From an uncultured Lachnospiraceae bacterium (GTDB taxonomy: Bacteria > Bacillota > Clostridia > Lachnospirales > Lachnospiraceae), in the NCBI GenBank assembly GCA_910585765.1, contig CAJUES010000077.1, positions 1 to 13,895 of the forward strand: DNA of 13,895 nucleotides. The letters are read 5' to 3'. Below, in pieces: positions 1-7,431 of this stretch. The stretch's first letter is position 1. Each line of letters begins with the position of its first letter. The notes beneath the pieces were generated by a model, which was not told the DNA's origin, ran no database searches, and was given only the letters and a program-made list of their open reading frames with translations. A program made the position numbers and the translations under genes.

Positions 1-2
1 AA

Positions 3-104
3 ACAGTCACATACTTTGAATACCAGGCTTTAAAGGTAATCGGTAAAAAGATCACCGTATTAAGAGCTAACGACAATACGGCAACCATTATTATAGGTAA
101 GTAG
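3..104 (+). CDS. C-terminal end of an unrecognised protein (cut by window edge)
   Basis: An open frame runs in from the left edge and stops at a TAG at 102-104, giving 33 residues that begin TVTYFEYQALKVIGKK and end in IIIGK. The alternating hydrophobic and charged pattern suggests beta strands, but I do not recognise a family. It is on the same strand as the J-domain pseudogene 36 bases downstream, so the two probably belonged to one operon of a mobile element. The true start lies outside the window. The frame is short enough to be open by chance, so confidence is low. Confidence 0.35.
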   Translation, partial: TVTYFEYQALKVIGKKITVLRANDNTATIIIGK

Positions 105-125
105 ACAATTATCAAGAATATAAAT

Positions 126-131
126 AGGAGG
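126..131 (+). promoter_or_regulatory. Ribosome binding site of the J-domain pseudogene
   Basis: AGGAGG lies 9 bases before the ATG at 141. It marks the original start of the pseudogene ahead of the internal TAG. No comparable site precedes the in-frame TTG at 201, the first possible restart after the stop. Confidence 0.7.
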
Positions 132-140
132 TCATGAGAT

Positions 141-419
141 ATGAAGTATTTTAAAGATGTAAGCACACTGGAAGAGTAGAGACGGCAATACAAAGAGCTA
201 TTGAAAAAGCATCACCCTGATAACGCAAATGGAAGCACGGAAGCAACGCAAGAAATCAATAGTGAATATGACAGACTGTTCAAGGTACTGAAAGATAAGC
301 ATGAAAGCAAGTCAGACAAGACAACAGACAGTACAGCACACACGGGATCAAGTTACAATGCTAATATGTATGCATATATATCACCTTTTCTTTTAGATTT
401 CAGAATAATAATAATATAA
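141..419 (+). pseudogene. Decayed J-domain (DnaJ-like) gene of an integrative conjugative element
   Basis: Reading from the ATG at 141 gives MKYFKDVSTLEE, then a TAG stop at 177-179, then RRQYKELLKKHHPDNANGST and onward in the same frame to a TAA ending at 419. The HPD tripeptide and the flanking helix pattern are those of a J-domain, whose role is to stimulate the ATPase of a DnaK/Hsp70 partner. From memory, the opening closely resembles small J-domain proteins carried by Firmicute conjugative elements, which have Leu where the TAG now stands, so one base change (TTG to TAG) would explain it. The family usually continues into a further C-terminal domain. Here the frame ends in an unrelated-looking tail (about ISPFLLDFRIIII), so the 3' part also seems lost. 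A good ribosome binding site survives, and the AT-rich composition differs from the genes to the right. The call as a broken gene is strong; its ICE origin is inferred. Confidence 0.75.
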
Positions 420-453
420 ATCTGTGGAGTGAATCTTAACTGTAAAACCATAC

Positions 454-494
454 TATTAACCCCATAGAAGCCGCAGACTTCTATGGGGTTAATA
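454..494. terminator. Perfect 17-bp hairpin between the element remnant and rlmH
   Basis: The arm at 454-470 (TATTAACCCCATAGAAG) is the exact reverse complement of 478-494, around a 7-base loop. It lies beyond the stop codons of both the plus-strand pseudogene and the minus-strand rlmH, the usual place for a two-way terminator. Neither side has a long U run: the minus-strand exit reads GTATGGTTTTAC and the plus-strand exit ATAACTCTTATTC. The terminator role is therefore inferred from the stem and its position. Confidence 0.55.
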
Positions 495-544
495 TATAAC
501 TCTTATTCTCTTTTATTCCTAAGAACATCCGTTCCTTTTCGTCC

Positions 545-1024
545 TTACTTATGATATGGTTCCCCATTAATGATCCGATAACACCGATAAATCTGCTCGA
601 TCAGGATAACCCGCATCAGCTGGTGGGGAAAAGTCATATCCGAAAAGCTGAGTTTCTCGTCCGCCCGCTCGATAACGCTGTCATGCAGTCCGAGCGAACC
701 ACCGATCACAAACACCAGATTGCTCTTTCCATTGAGTCCAAGCCGCCCAATGTGCGCTGCCAGACCAGGAGAATCCCGCTTTTTTCCGTCTATCGTAAGC
801 GCGATACAATGTGCATGATCTTTGATGTTTTTTAATATGCGCTCCGCCTCTTTCTGTTTGATCTGATCCTCCAATGCCTCCGATGCCCTGTCAGGTGTCT
901 TTTCGTCTGCCACCTCTATCACATCCAGCCTACAATACTTCGAGAGTCTTTTCTGATACTCTGCAACCGCATCCCGAAAATATTTTTCTTTGATTTTTCC
1001 CACTGTCACCAATGTTATGTTCAC
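545..1024 (-). CDS. rlmH: 23S rRNA (pseudouridine-1915-N3)-methyltransferase RlmH
   Basis: RlmH is a small SPOUT-class enzyme that uses S-adenosylmethionine to methylate pseudouridine 1915 in helix 69 of 23S rRNA, acting on assembled 70S ribosomes. The protein has the family opening (NITLVTVGKIKEKYF), the SAM-loop region FVIGGSLGL and the segment SFSDMTFPHQLMR, and ends in GEPYHK, with the Tyr-His that closes this family. I chose the GTG at 1024, which gives 159 residues and starts where relatives start. The frame stays open to another GTG at 1033, adding three residues. Neither start has a strong ribosome binding site. It lies 38 bases behind the small membrane protein gene and is probably co-transcribed with it. 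Its last codons (TATCATAAGTAA) resemble the sequence used by staphylococcal SCC elements as attachment site, and a mobile-element remnant lies just beyond. Confidence 0.95.
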   Translation of the reverse strand: MNITLVTVGKIKEKYFRDAVAEYQKRLSKYCRLDVIEVADEKTPDRASEALEDQIKQKEAERILKNIKDHAHCIALTIDGKKRDSPGLAAHIGRLGLNGKSNLVFVIGGSLGLHDSVIERADEKLSFSDMTFPHQLMRVILIEQIYRCYRIINGEPYHK

Positions 1025-1062
1025 TTGTCCCACACTTTCATAATCAAATTCCCATACATGCT

Positions 1063-1560
1063 CTATTTCCCCTCAAATATATCAGCATACAGCTCCTCGC
1101 ACAACGCATCGAGATAGGAAGCGTCCACATTGCCAAACTCCTGTGTGACAGCCGTTTTGATCGCTTCGAAATACTGAAAATACTTCATCTCGTCCGGTGT
1201 ACCCTCCTCGAACCAGACACTTTCTTTGATAGAATCCGCCGTGATCTGTTCTTTCGCCCACGCCTTGATCCTATCTGTCAGCACTTCCTCGTCTGCCGCT
1301 TCCCCGGCATATCTTTTTGAAGACCCAAACGACAAAATCCCGATCACGATAAATACGACAAACAGAACGCCCATCCCCCCGTAGGTAATGTATCTGCCAG
1401 CACCGGCAAAACGAAAAGGCAGCACCCCTGCCCACATCATAACAAGTGCAGCCAGCCCGATTACCCCCACCAACAACAGCGTATAGGCAGAGCTTTTGTA
1501 ATCCTCTGCCTTTGTTTTTTTGTCCTGATATACTTTTACATCGTCGTTCCTGTCTGACAT
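1063..1560 (-). CDS. Small two-helix membrane protein of unknown function
   Basis: This 165-residue protein is not one I can assign to a named family. Residues 1-22 are highly charged. Two hydrophobic helices follow at about 25-46 and 59-78, joined by a short loop (LPFRFAGAGRY). The remaining 85 residues are soluble, acidic and mostly helical. Both ends are therefore predicted on the same side, probably the cytoplasm. The ATG at 1560 has GGAG (1570-1573 in plus coordinates) 9 bases upstream. It sits between the nfnB terminator and rlmH and is likely the first gene of a two-gene unit with rlmH. I see no clear promoter in the 90 bases before it. The gene looks intact, with codon use like its neighbours, so it is probably real even though its job is unknown. 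Confidence 0.8.
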   Translation of the reverse strand: MSDRNDDVKVYQDKKTKAEDYKSSAYTLLLVGVIGLAALVMMWAGVLPFRFAGAGRYITYGGMGVLFVVFIVIGILSFGSSKRYAGEAADEEVLTDRIKAWAKEQITADSIKESVWFEEGTPDEMKYFQYFEAIKTAVTQEFGNVDASYLDALCEELYADIFEGK

Positions 1561-1651
1561 ACGTCAAATCTCCTATACCTTTGAATTTTGTCTGCGACGC
1601 AACGCGCCTTGCGTTTTTCATTATCTGCCGCACCAATCTGAATATTGTATA

Positions 1652-1680
1652 AGTGCCCTCGAAAATTCTCCGAGAGCACT
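1652..1680 (-). terminator. Hairpin just after nfnB
   Basis: In the minus-strand transcript, AGUGCUCUCG (1680-1671) pairs with CGAGGGCACU (1661-1652), a 10-bp stem with one U-G wobble around a 9-base loop. It begins 8 bases after the nfnB stop. The sequence after the stem (TATACAATATT) is only modestly T-rich, so termination may be partial. Confidence 0.5.
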
Positions 1681-1688
1681 CACACTGC

Positions 1689-3074
1689 CTATTTATTTGC
1701 TAAATACTCATGGATCCCCTTTGCAGCCGCTTTGCCTGCGCCCATCGCAAGGATCACCGTCGCCGCGCCCGTCACCGCGTCGCCGCCGGCAAACACACCC
1801 TCCTTGGAAGTTCTGCCAAACTCCTCGTCTGCGACAATGCATTTCCATTTGTTGGTCTCCAATCCCTCCGTCGTAGAGGAGATCAACGGATTCGGTGAGG
1901 TTCCCAGTGACATGATCACCGTGTCAAGCTCCATCTCAAACTCACTGTCCGGAACCTCAACCGGTCTGCGCCGTCCTGATGCGTCAGGCTCGCCGAGCTC
2001 CATCCTGATACACTTCATACCGCGCACCCAGTTGTTCTCATCCTCCAGGATCTCCGTCGGGTTTGTGAGCAGGTCAAAGATGATGCCCTCCTCCTTCGCG
2101 TGATGCACTTCCTCCACTCTCGCCGGAAGCTCCTCCTCACTTCTCCTGTACACAATATGTACCTCTGCGCCCAGACGGAGCGCTGTCCTTGCCGCGTCCA
2201 TAGCAACATTGCCGCCGCCTACGACCGCGACCTTCTTTCCGCGCATGATCGGTGTGTTGGAGTCCTCGTCAAACGCTTTCATGAGATTGCTCCGGGTCAG
2301 ATACTCATTGGCAGAGAACACACCATTCGCATTCTCACCCGGAATCCCCATAAATTTGGGAAGTCCCGCACCCGAACCGATAAACACAGCCTCAAATCCC
2401 TCTTCCTCGATCAGCTCGTCGATCGTGATGGATTTGCCGATGATCACATTTTTCTCTATCTTGACTCCCAGGGACTCTACATTTGCGATCTCCTTTGCCA
2501 CGACATCTTCCTTCGGAAGCCTGAACTCCGGTATGCCGTACACCAGTACGCCTCCCGCCTCGTGGAGCGCCTCGAAGATCGTGACATCATATCCGAGCTT
2601 CGCAAGATCCCCGGCGCAGGTAAGACCCGCAGGACCAGAACCGATCACTGCGACTTTCCTGCCATTTTTCTCCTTTGCAGGCTCCGGCTTGATGCCGTTC
2701 TCTCTCGCCCAGTCTGCAACGAAACGCTCCAGCTTGCCGATCGAGACCGGATCCCCCTTGATCCCCCTGATACACTTGCCCTCGCACTGGCTCTCCTGCG
2801 GGCATACACGCCCACATACAGCCGGGAGCGCTGAGGAACGGCTGATGATCTGATATGCCTCCTCGATATTGCCAAGCTTTACCTGCTCGACAAACGCAGG
2901 AATATCGATCGCCACAGGACACCCCTTGATGCACTGTGCATTCTTACAGTTAATGCAACGCACCGCCTCTTCCATCGCTTCTTCTTTATTATATCCAAGG
3001 CAGACTTCATCAAAATTCTTTGCCCTGGCAGCTGCCTCCTGCTCACGTACAGGTACTTTCGTTAATACATCCAT
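1689..3074 (-). CDS. nfnB: NfnB, large subunit of the electron-bifurcating NADH-dependent ferredoxin:NADP+ oxidoreductase
   Basis: The 461 residues match the glutamate-synthase small-subunit-like flavoproteins. Standing directly after an NfnA-type gene, this is best called NfnB. The cytoplasmic NfnAB complex couples reduced ferredoxin and NADH to the reduction of two NADP+ at a bifurcating FAD in NfnB. Two [4Fe-4S] sites are visible near the N-terminus (C40, C43, C48, C52 and C87, C91, C97, C101). An FAD-binding GSGPAG is at 145-150, a second Rossmann motif for NADP(H), GGGNVAMD, at 286-293, and the C-terminal flavin motif FAGGDAVTGAAT at about 428-439. All are intact. Start: GGAGG lies 6 bases before the ATG. 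Automated annotation often labels such genes glutamate synthase small subunit (gltD/gltA). No large glutamate synthase subunit is present here, which favours Nfn. Confidence 0.9.
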   Translation of the reverse strand: MDVLTKVPVREQEAAARAKNFDEVCLGYNKEEAMEEAVRCINCKNAQCIKGCPVAIDIPAFVEQVKLGNIEEAYQIISRSSALPAVCGRVCPQESQCEGKCIRGIKGDPVSIGKLERFVADWARENGIKPEPAKEKNGRKVAVIGSGPAGLTCAGDLAKLGYDVTIFEALHEAGGVLVYGIPEFRLPKEDVVAKEIANVESLGVKIEKNVIIGKSITIDELIEEEGFEAVFIGSGAGLPKFMGIPGENANGVFSANEYLTRSNLMKAFDEDSNTPIMRGKKVAVVGGGNVAMDAARTALRLGAEVHIVYRRSEEELPARVEEVHHAKEEGIIFDLLTNPTEILEDENNWVRGMKCIRMELGEPDASGRRRPVEVPDSEFEMELDTVIMSLGTSPNPLISSTTEGLETNKWKCIVADEEFGRTSKEGVFAGGDAVTGAATVILAMGAGKAAAKGIHEYLANK

Positions 3075-3134
3075 ATTTTGCCTCCAATCCGCTTATCTGT
3101 GTAGATCACTGTCTATGCACCCTTCGAAAATCTG

Positions 3135-4034
3135 CTAATCATTTTCACAGTGACCGCATCCGCCATGATGCGTATCGCCTTCCTGCAGCTTCAACATCGC
3201 CCTTCCCTCGGCAGTCTTGTAGATCTGCTGACGCTTCATCGCCTCATCGAAATTCACAAGATGCCCGTCAAACTCCGGACCATCAACGCACGCAAACTTT
3301 ACTTTGTCACCGACTGTGACGCGGCATGCACCGCACATGCCTGTGCCGTCTACCATGATCGGATTCAGGCTGACGATCGTGGGAATCCCCAGCTCTTTTG
3401 TGAGTTTGCAGACAAACTTCATCATGATCATAGGCCCGATCGCGATACACAGATCATACTTCTTTCCCTCGTCGACAAGTTCCTGTATCGTCTGTGTCAC
3501 CATACCCTTGCGTCCATAGGATCCGTCATCTGTCGTTATATAGAGATTTCCGGCTACAGCCTCCATCTCCTTCTCGAGGATCAGCAGATCCTGATTTTTT
3601 GCACCGACAATGACATCCGCCCCGATGCCATTGCTATGTAACCACTTTACCTGCGGATAGACAGGAGCGGTGCCGACACCGCCCGCCACAAAGAGGATCT
3701 TCTTCTGCGCAAGCGTCTCCAGATCCTCGCCGACCATCTCGGAGGCACAGCCTAACGGTCCTACAAAATCATGGAAAAAATCCCCTGTTTTCAATACCGC
3801 CATCCTGGTCGTCTCAGCTCCTACGGTCTGAAAAACAATCGTTACCGTTCCCTTTTCTCTATCATAATCACAAATCGTAAGTGGTATTCTCTCCCCATCT
3901 TTGTCCATTCTCACGATCACAAACTGCCCCGGCTGGCAATTCTTTGCTACGCGCGGCGCTTCCACTATCATAGAGTAAATGTTCGTAGTGAGTTCTTTAG
4001 CCTCCAAAATTTTGTACATCAACTGTTTCACCAT
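3135..4034 (-). CDS. nfnA: NfnA, small FAD/[2Fe-2S] subunit of the NfnAB transhydrogenase
   Basis: The 299-residue protein belongs to the ferredoxin-NADP reductase-like group that includes the PyrK subunit of dihydroorotate dehydrogenase B. In NfnAB this subunit takes electrons from NADH. An FAD-binding segment RIPLTICDYD is at 49-58 and the NAD-binding loop GGVGTAP at 118-124. Near the C-terminus lies the unusual cluster motif D229-x4-C234-x2-C237-x11-C249, where Asp replaces one Cys ligand as in NfnA and PyrK relatives. The tail (HHGGCGHCEND) adds two further cysteines. The ATG at 4034 is preceded by AGGA at suitable spacing; the Met at residue 6 lacks its own site. nfnB follows after 60 bases, and a near-consensus promoter stands in front. 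PyrK is the main alternative, but the nfnB partner and the absence of pyrD argue against it. Confidence 0.9.
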   Translation of the reverse strand: MVKQLMYKILEAKELTTNIYSMIVEAPRVAKNCQPGQFVIVRMDKDGERIPLTICDYDREKGTVTIVFQTVGAETTRMAVLKTGDFFHDFVGPLGCASEMVGEDLETLAQKKILFVAGGVGTAPVYPQVKWLHSNGIGADVIVGAKNQDLLILEKEMEAVAGNLYITTDDGSYGRKGMVTQTIQELVDEGKKYDLCIAIGPMIMMKFVCKLTKELGIPTIVSLNPIMVDGTGMCGACRVTVGDKVKFACVDGPEFDGHLVNFDEAMKRQQIYKTAEGRAMLKLQEGDTHHGGCGHCEND

Positions 4035-4087
4035 ACCTTTCCTGTTTTATACAGATTTCTTCGTTTTCCGATTCGCACATCTCTATC

Positions 4088-4116
4088 ATTGTATACGAAA
4101 CACAACACAATTTCAA
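4088..4116 (-). promoter_or_regulatory. Sigma-A type promoter for nfnAB
   Basis: On the minus strand TTGAAA (4116-4111) and TACAAT (4093-4088) are separated by exactly 17 bases, each one mismatch from consensus. It lies about 54 bases before the nfnA start and after the stop of the upstream gene, so nfnAB can be transcribed independently. Confidence 0.7.
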
Positions 4117-4169
4117 CTTTTTTCGACAACTCGATATGCCTGCTGCCGCTGTAAATGTTACTGTTTTTA

Positions 4170-5663
4170 TCACGGTTCCTCAAAAGGTTCAAGATCATAC
4201 TTTCCCTCATCGACTTTGTACGCCCGATACAGGTCTGCCGTGTTCGCATCGATCGCATAAATGTCACTGGTATCGTGGATCTCGCCCGAAATATCCACAT
4301 ATTCCTCATAAACGATATAGTATATGGTCTCTTCCCTCTTAAACAGTGTTCTCACCTTGTATTGGTTCATACCAGGCTTATTCGGCACATTTCCTTCTAC
4401 ACTCGACAATTTTCCGTTCGCCCACAGGTTGTTCCTCAGCACCTGCAGCGCAAGCTCCGGGTCAAAATTGGTCTGCAATTCCAGATGGTAGGTTCTATTG
4501 ACTACCTCGCTGCCAAGTCCCGACTCGTCTATCGCTACAAAAGAAAAATTGCTGATACCATACGGCATCTCGATCGAATCCGTGTATCGCATACTGTTCT
4601 TAGTCGGAACAGAACCATCTGTTGTATAGTACACCTTTGTGCCGTAGGCGCGGTGTACCTCTATCAGGGCGGGCTCTGCATAAGTCCCGCTGTCCGGTTT
4701 GATCACGGGCGCGTCAGGCGCAGACAGATTGATATAGTAGCGCTGCGTCTCCACCTCACTCTTGATTCCATATATATTTACAAATACCGCCTTGATCGTG
4801 TACTCCCCCGCCTCAAGCAGGATCGGCGTCTCATACACAGGCGAGCGTTCCGTCGGCATTGTTCCATCCAGCGTGTAATACACGGATCCCTGCGTATTCC
4901 CTTTGAGTGAAATGGATATCAGTTCATCATACACGCCCCCCTGCTTGTTAAATTCGGGTTTTGACGCCGTATACTTATTGTATTTTGCCACAATGTGCGG
5001 TACATCACATGCATCCAGCACTTCACTCAGTTCAGTGTACGCTTCCCTGGATTCATATATGCCCAGCAGCATATCATATACTTCATCTCTTTTCTCATAT
5101 TTTGTATCTATATTAAGAAGTTCCTTGAGCAGCGATATTGTACTTTGTTGCTGTCCTATCTCTTCGTAATATTTCGCAAGCAGAAATCTTACATCTAAAT
5201 CTTCCGAATTGATGGCGAGTGCCCTTTCCAGATATTGCACCGCCTCGGAGTAATTGTTGTGTGCCGCGCACACAACCGCCTTGTCATACTGATAGTCAAA
5301 GGAATTGTACCTATGATCATTTACCATGTGAACCGTTAGCACCGCTATGCCGCCCGCCGTTATGGTAAAAAGAGTCAATATCAGAACTGCCTTCTTTATT
5401 TTGGACAGCCAGATCGTTTTTTTGGGGAAATAATCGCTGACCGACTCCTTGATATCCTCCTCAAATCCACGATCACTCCCCTGGTCAGACGCGCGGTCAG
5501 CCATATTTTCCTCAGCCATATCTTCCATCATAGAGCTTATGGACTCTTTCAGTCTGTCCTCAAGCTCTATGTCAAATTCAGGTACAATCTTCACCTCATA
5601 GCCGCAGTATTCGCAAAGCAGTTTTCCCTCTTCCAACTCATTTCCACAATTTGGACACTTCAT
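4170..5663 (-). CDS. Zinc-ribbon membrane protein with TPR and paired chitobiase-C-terminal-like domains
   Basis: This 497-residue protein has four parts. An N-terminal zinc ribbon has C3, C6, C17 and C20. An acidic linker runs from about 28 to 80. One membrane helix lies at about 91-112, preceded by basic residues (KKTIWLSKIKK) that place the N-terminus in the cytoplasm. The rest is predicted outside: TPR-like helices at about 122-215, then two similar beta modules with VYYTLDGTMPTERSP (261-275) and VYYTTDGSVPTKNS (344-357), the signature of the chitobiase/hexosaminidase C-terminal (Fn3-associated) fold. A final domain (about 398-497) ends in TSDIYAIDANTADLYRAY. I do not know its function; a cell-envelope scaffold or sensor is a guess. 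It lies 25 bases after fhs and may be co-transcribed, though no metabolic link is apparent. The ribosome binding site (GGGG, about 10 bases upstream) is weak, but the zinc ribbon at the very N-terminus supports the start. Confidence 0.85.
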   Translation of the reverse strand: MKCPNCGNELEEGKLLCEYCGYEVKIVPEFDIELEDRLKESISSMMEDMAEENMADRASDQGSDRGFEEDIKESVSDYFPKKTIWLSKIKKAVLILTLFTITAGGIAVLTVHMVNDHRYNSFDYQYDKAVVCAAHNNYSEAVQYLERALAINSEDLDVRFLLAKYYEEIGQQQSTISLLKELLNIDTKYEKRDEVYDMLLGIYESREAYTELSEVLDACDVPHIVAKYNKYTASKPEFNKQGGVYDELISISLKGNTQGSVYYTLDGTMPTERSPVYETPILLEAGEYTIKAVFVNIYGIKSEVETQRYYINLSAPDAPVIKPDSGTYAEPALIEVHRAYGTKVYYTTDGSVPTKNSMRYTDSIEMPYGISNFSFVAIDESGLGSEVVNRTYHLELQTNFDPELALQVLRNNLWANGKLSSVEGNVPNKPGMNQYKVRTLFKREETIYYIVYEEYVDISGEIHDTSDIYAIDANTADLYRAYKVDEGKYDLEPFEEP

Positions 5664-5688
5664 GCTTTACTAGCCCCAATCACACGTC

Positions 5689-7359
5689 TCAAAACAAACC
5701 TGTTATCACACCATCATCCGTCACGTCAATACTGTACGCCGCCGGATTCCTGGGAAGTCCCGGCATCGTCATGATCGCGCCCGTGAGCACAACCACAAAA
5801 CCAGCCCCCGCTGACACATATACTTCCCTCACATTCATGGTATAGCCCTCCGGTCTGCCAAGCAATACCGGATCGTCCGAGAGCGAATACTGCGTTTTTG
5901 CCATACACACCGGCAGCGCACCGAAGCCTATGCTCTCAAGCTTTTCAATCTGTTTCAGTGCAGCAGGTGCGAACGCGACATCCGCCGCCCCGTATATCTC
6001 CTTCGCGACACATCTGATCTTCTCGATGATCGCACATTCGTCACTGTAGAGCGGGGCAAAATGACTCTCTTTTGTCTCCAATGTATTCAACACCGCATTG
6101 GCAAGCTCTACACCGCCCGCTCCGCCTTTTTCCCACACTTCCGAGAGCGCAAAATCACAATTCCTGTCCTCACAGAATTTTTTCACAAAGTCGATCTCTG
6201 CCTGCGTATCGGACACAAATGCATTCAATGTGACGATGACAGGCACTTTATACTTATGTATGTTCTCAATATGTTTTTCCAGGTTCACGATACCTTTTTT
6301 GAGTGCTTCGAGATTCTCCGTGTTCAAGTCACTCTTTGCCACACCGCCGTTGTATTTGAGCGCCCTGATCGTCGCCACCAGCACCACTGCATCCGGGGAC
6401 AGCCCCGCCTGGCGGCATTTGATATCAAAGAATTTCTCCGCGCCGAGGTCTGCGCCAAACCCCGCCTCTGTCACAACATAATCTGCCATCTTTAAAGCAG
6501 CCTTTGTCGCGCGCACACTGTTGCAGCCGTGTGCAATATTGGCAAACGGACCGCCGTGGATAATAGCGGGCGTGTGCTCGAGCGTCTGGATCAGATTCGG
6601 TTTGATGGCGTCTTTCAGCAAAGCCGCCATAGCGCCTGTCGCATGGATCTGTCCCGCTGTCACAGGCTCCCCTGCGCAATTGTACGCCACGACCATCCTG
6701 TCAAGACGTCTTTTCAGATCCTCCATGTCGTTGGCAAGGCAAAGCACTGCCATGATCTCCGATGCCACAGTGATGACAAAGTGATCTTCCCTGACAAACC
6801 CATCCATCTTGTTCCCGAGTCCGACGACAACATTTCTAAGAACCCTGTCGTTCATGTCAAGGCATCTCTTCCAGACAACCTGCCTCGTGTCGATCCCCAG
6901 CTCATTTCCCTGCTGGATATGGTTGTCGAGCAGCGCCGCACACAGATTATTGGCAGCCGTGATCGCGTGAAAATCTCCTGTGAAATGCAGGTTTAAGTCC
7001 TCCATTGGCACAACCTGTGCCATTCCGCCGCCTGCCGCACCGCCCTTGATGCCAAAGCACGGACCAAGCGAAGGCTCCCGCAGCGCGATGACAGCCCGCT
7101 TTCCCAACCTGCCAAGCGCCTGACCCAGACCGACGCTCGTGGTGGTCTTGCCCTCCCCCGCCGGCGTGGGGTTGATCGCAGTCACAAGGATCAGCCTGCC
7201 GTCCTTATTGTTCTCTATTTTTTTCAGGTACTCCTCAGAAATTTTGGCTTTGTATTTTCCATACAGCTCAAGGTCATCTATTGTCATGTCAAGCGCCTTT
7301 GCAACCTCCGTAACCGGGTACAGTTCCGCTTCCTGCGCGATCTCGATATCAGATTTCAT
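5689..7359 (-). CDS. fhs: Formate-tetrahydrofolate ligase
   Basis: Fhs (formyltetrahydrofolate synthetase) joins formate to tetrahydrofolate using ATP, giving 10-formyl-THF for purine and formylmethionine synthesis or the methyl branch of the Wood-Ljungdahl pathway. At 556 residues it has the usual full length. The ATP-binding loop PTPAGEGKTTT is at 64-74, the family signature GIKGGAAGGG at about 103-112, and the second signature VATIRALKYNGG in the middle of the protein. All look intact. The ATG has AAGGAGG 10 bases upstream. It starts 72 bases after ftsK and has a possible promoter of its own. No other Wood-Ljungdahl gene is nearby, so acetogenesis cannot be inferred from this window; most clostridia carry fhs for one-carbon metabolism. 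Confidence 0.97.
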   Translation of the reverse strand: MKSDIEIAQEAELYPVTEVAKALDMTIDDLELYGKYKAKISEEYLKKIENNKDGRLILVTAINPTPAGEGKTTTSVGLGQALGRLGKRAVIALREPSLGPCFGIKGGAAGGGMAQVVPMEDLNLHFTGDFHAITAANNLCAALLDNHIQQGNELGIDTRQVVWKRCLDMNDRVLRNVVVGLGNKMDGFVREDHFVITVASEIMAVLCLANDMEDLKRRLDRMVVAYNCAGEPVTAGQIHATGAMAALLKDAIKPNLIQTLEHTPAIIHGGPFANIAHGCNSVRATKAALKMADYVVTEAGFGADLGAEKFFDIKCRQAGLSPDAVVLVATIRALKYNGGVAKSDLNTENLEALKKGIVNLEKHIENIHKYKVPVIVTLNAFVSDTQAEIDFVKKFCEDRNCDFALSEVWEKGGAGGVELANAVLNTLETKESHFAPLYSDECAIIEKIRCVAKEIYGAADVAFAPAALKQIEKLESIGFGALPVCMAKTQYSLSDDPVLLGRPEGYTMNVREVYVSAGAGFVVVLTGAIMTMPGLPRNPAAYSIDVTDDGVITGLF

Positions 7360-7397
7360 AAATTATGCTCCTCCTTTGCAGTATTTCTTATTTTAAT

Positions 7398-7426
7398 AGA
7401 ATACCATTTATCCCGTTCAGTGTCCA
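7398..7426 (-). promoter_or_regulatory. Possible promoter for fhs
   Basis: On the minus strand TGGACA (7426-7421) is followed after 17 bases by TATTCT (7403-7398), just beyond the ftsK stop. The -35 box has one mismatch to consensus and the -10 box has two. I see no terminator between ftsK and fhs, so read-through is also possible. Confidence 0.4.
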
Positions 7427-7431
7427 TTAAA

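Noticed and set aside
1597..1618. Plus-strand hairpin ACGCAA/TTGCGT followed by five T residues, like a terminator
   Set aside because: The stem is only 6 bp and no plus-strand gene precedes it; it lies in the leader of the minus-strand 165-residue gene. Probably chance.
1446..1652. Small plus-strand frame in the gap near the 165-residue gene
   Set aside because: Mostly antisense to that gene, Pro/Cys-rich and without a start signal.
2100..2853. Long plus-strand reading frames opposite nfnB (244 and 214 codons)
   Set aside because: They lie antisense to a gene with intact family motifs, show low-complexity or implausible translations and have no ribosome binding sites. Similar antisense frames opposite ftsK, fhs and metY were dropped for the same reason.
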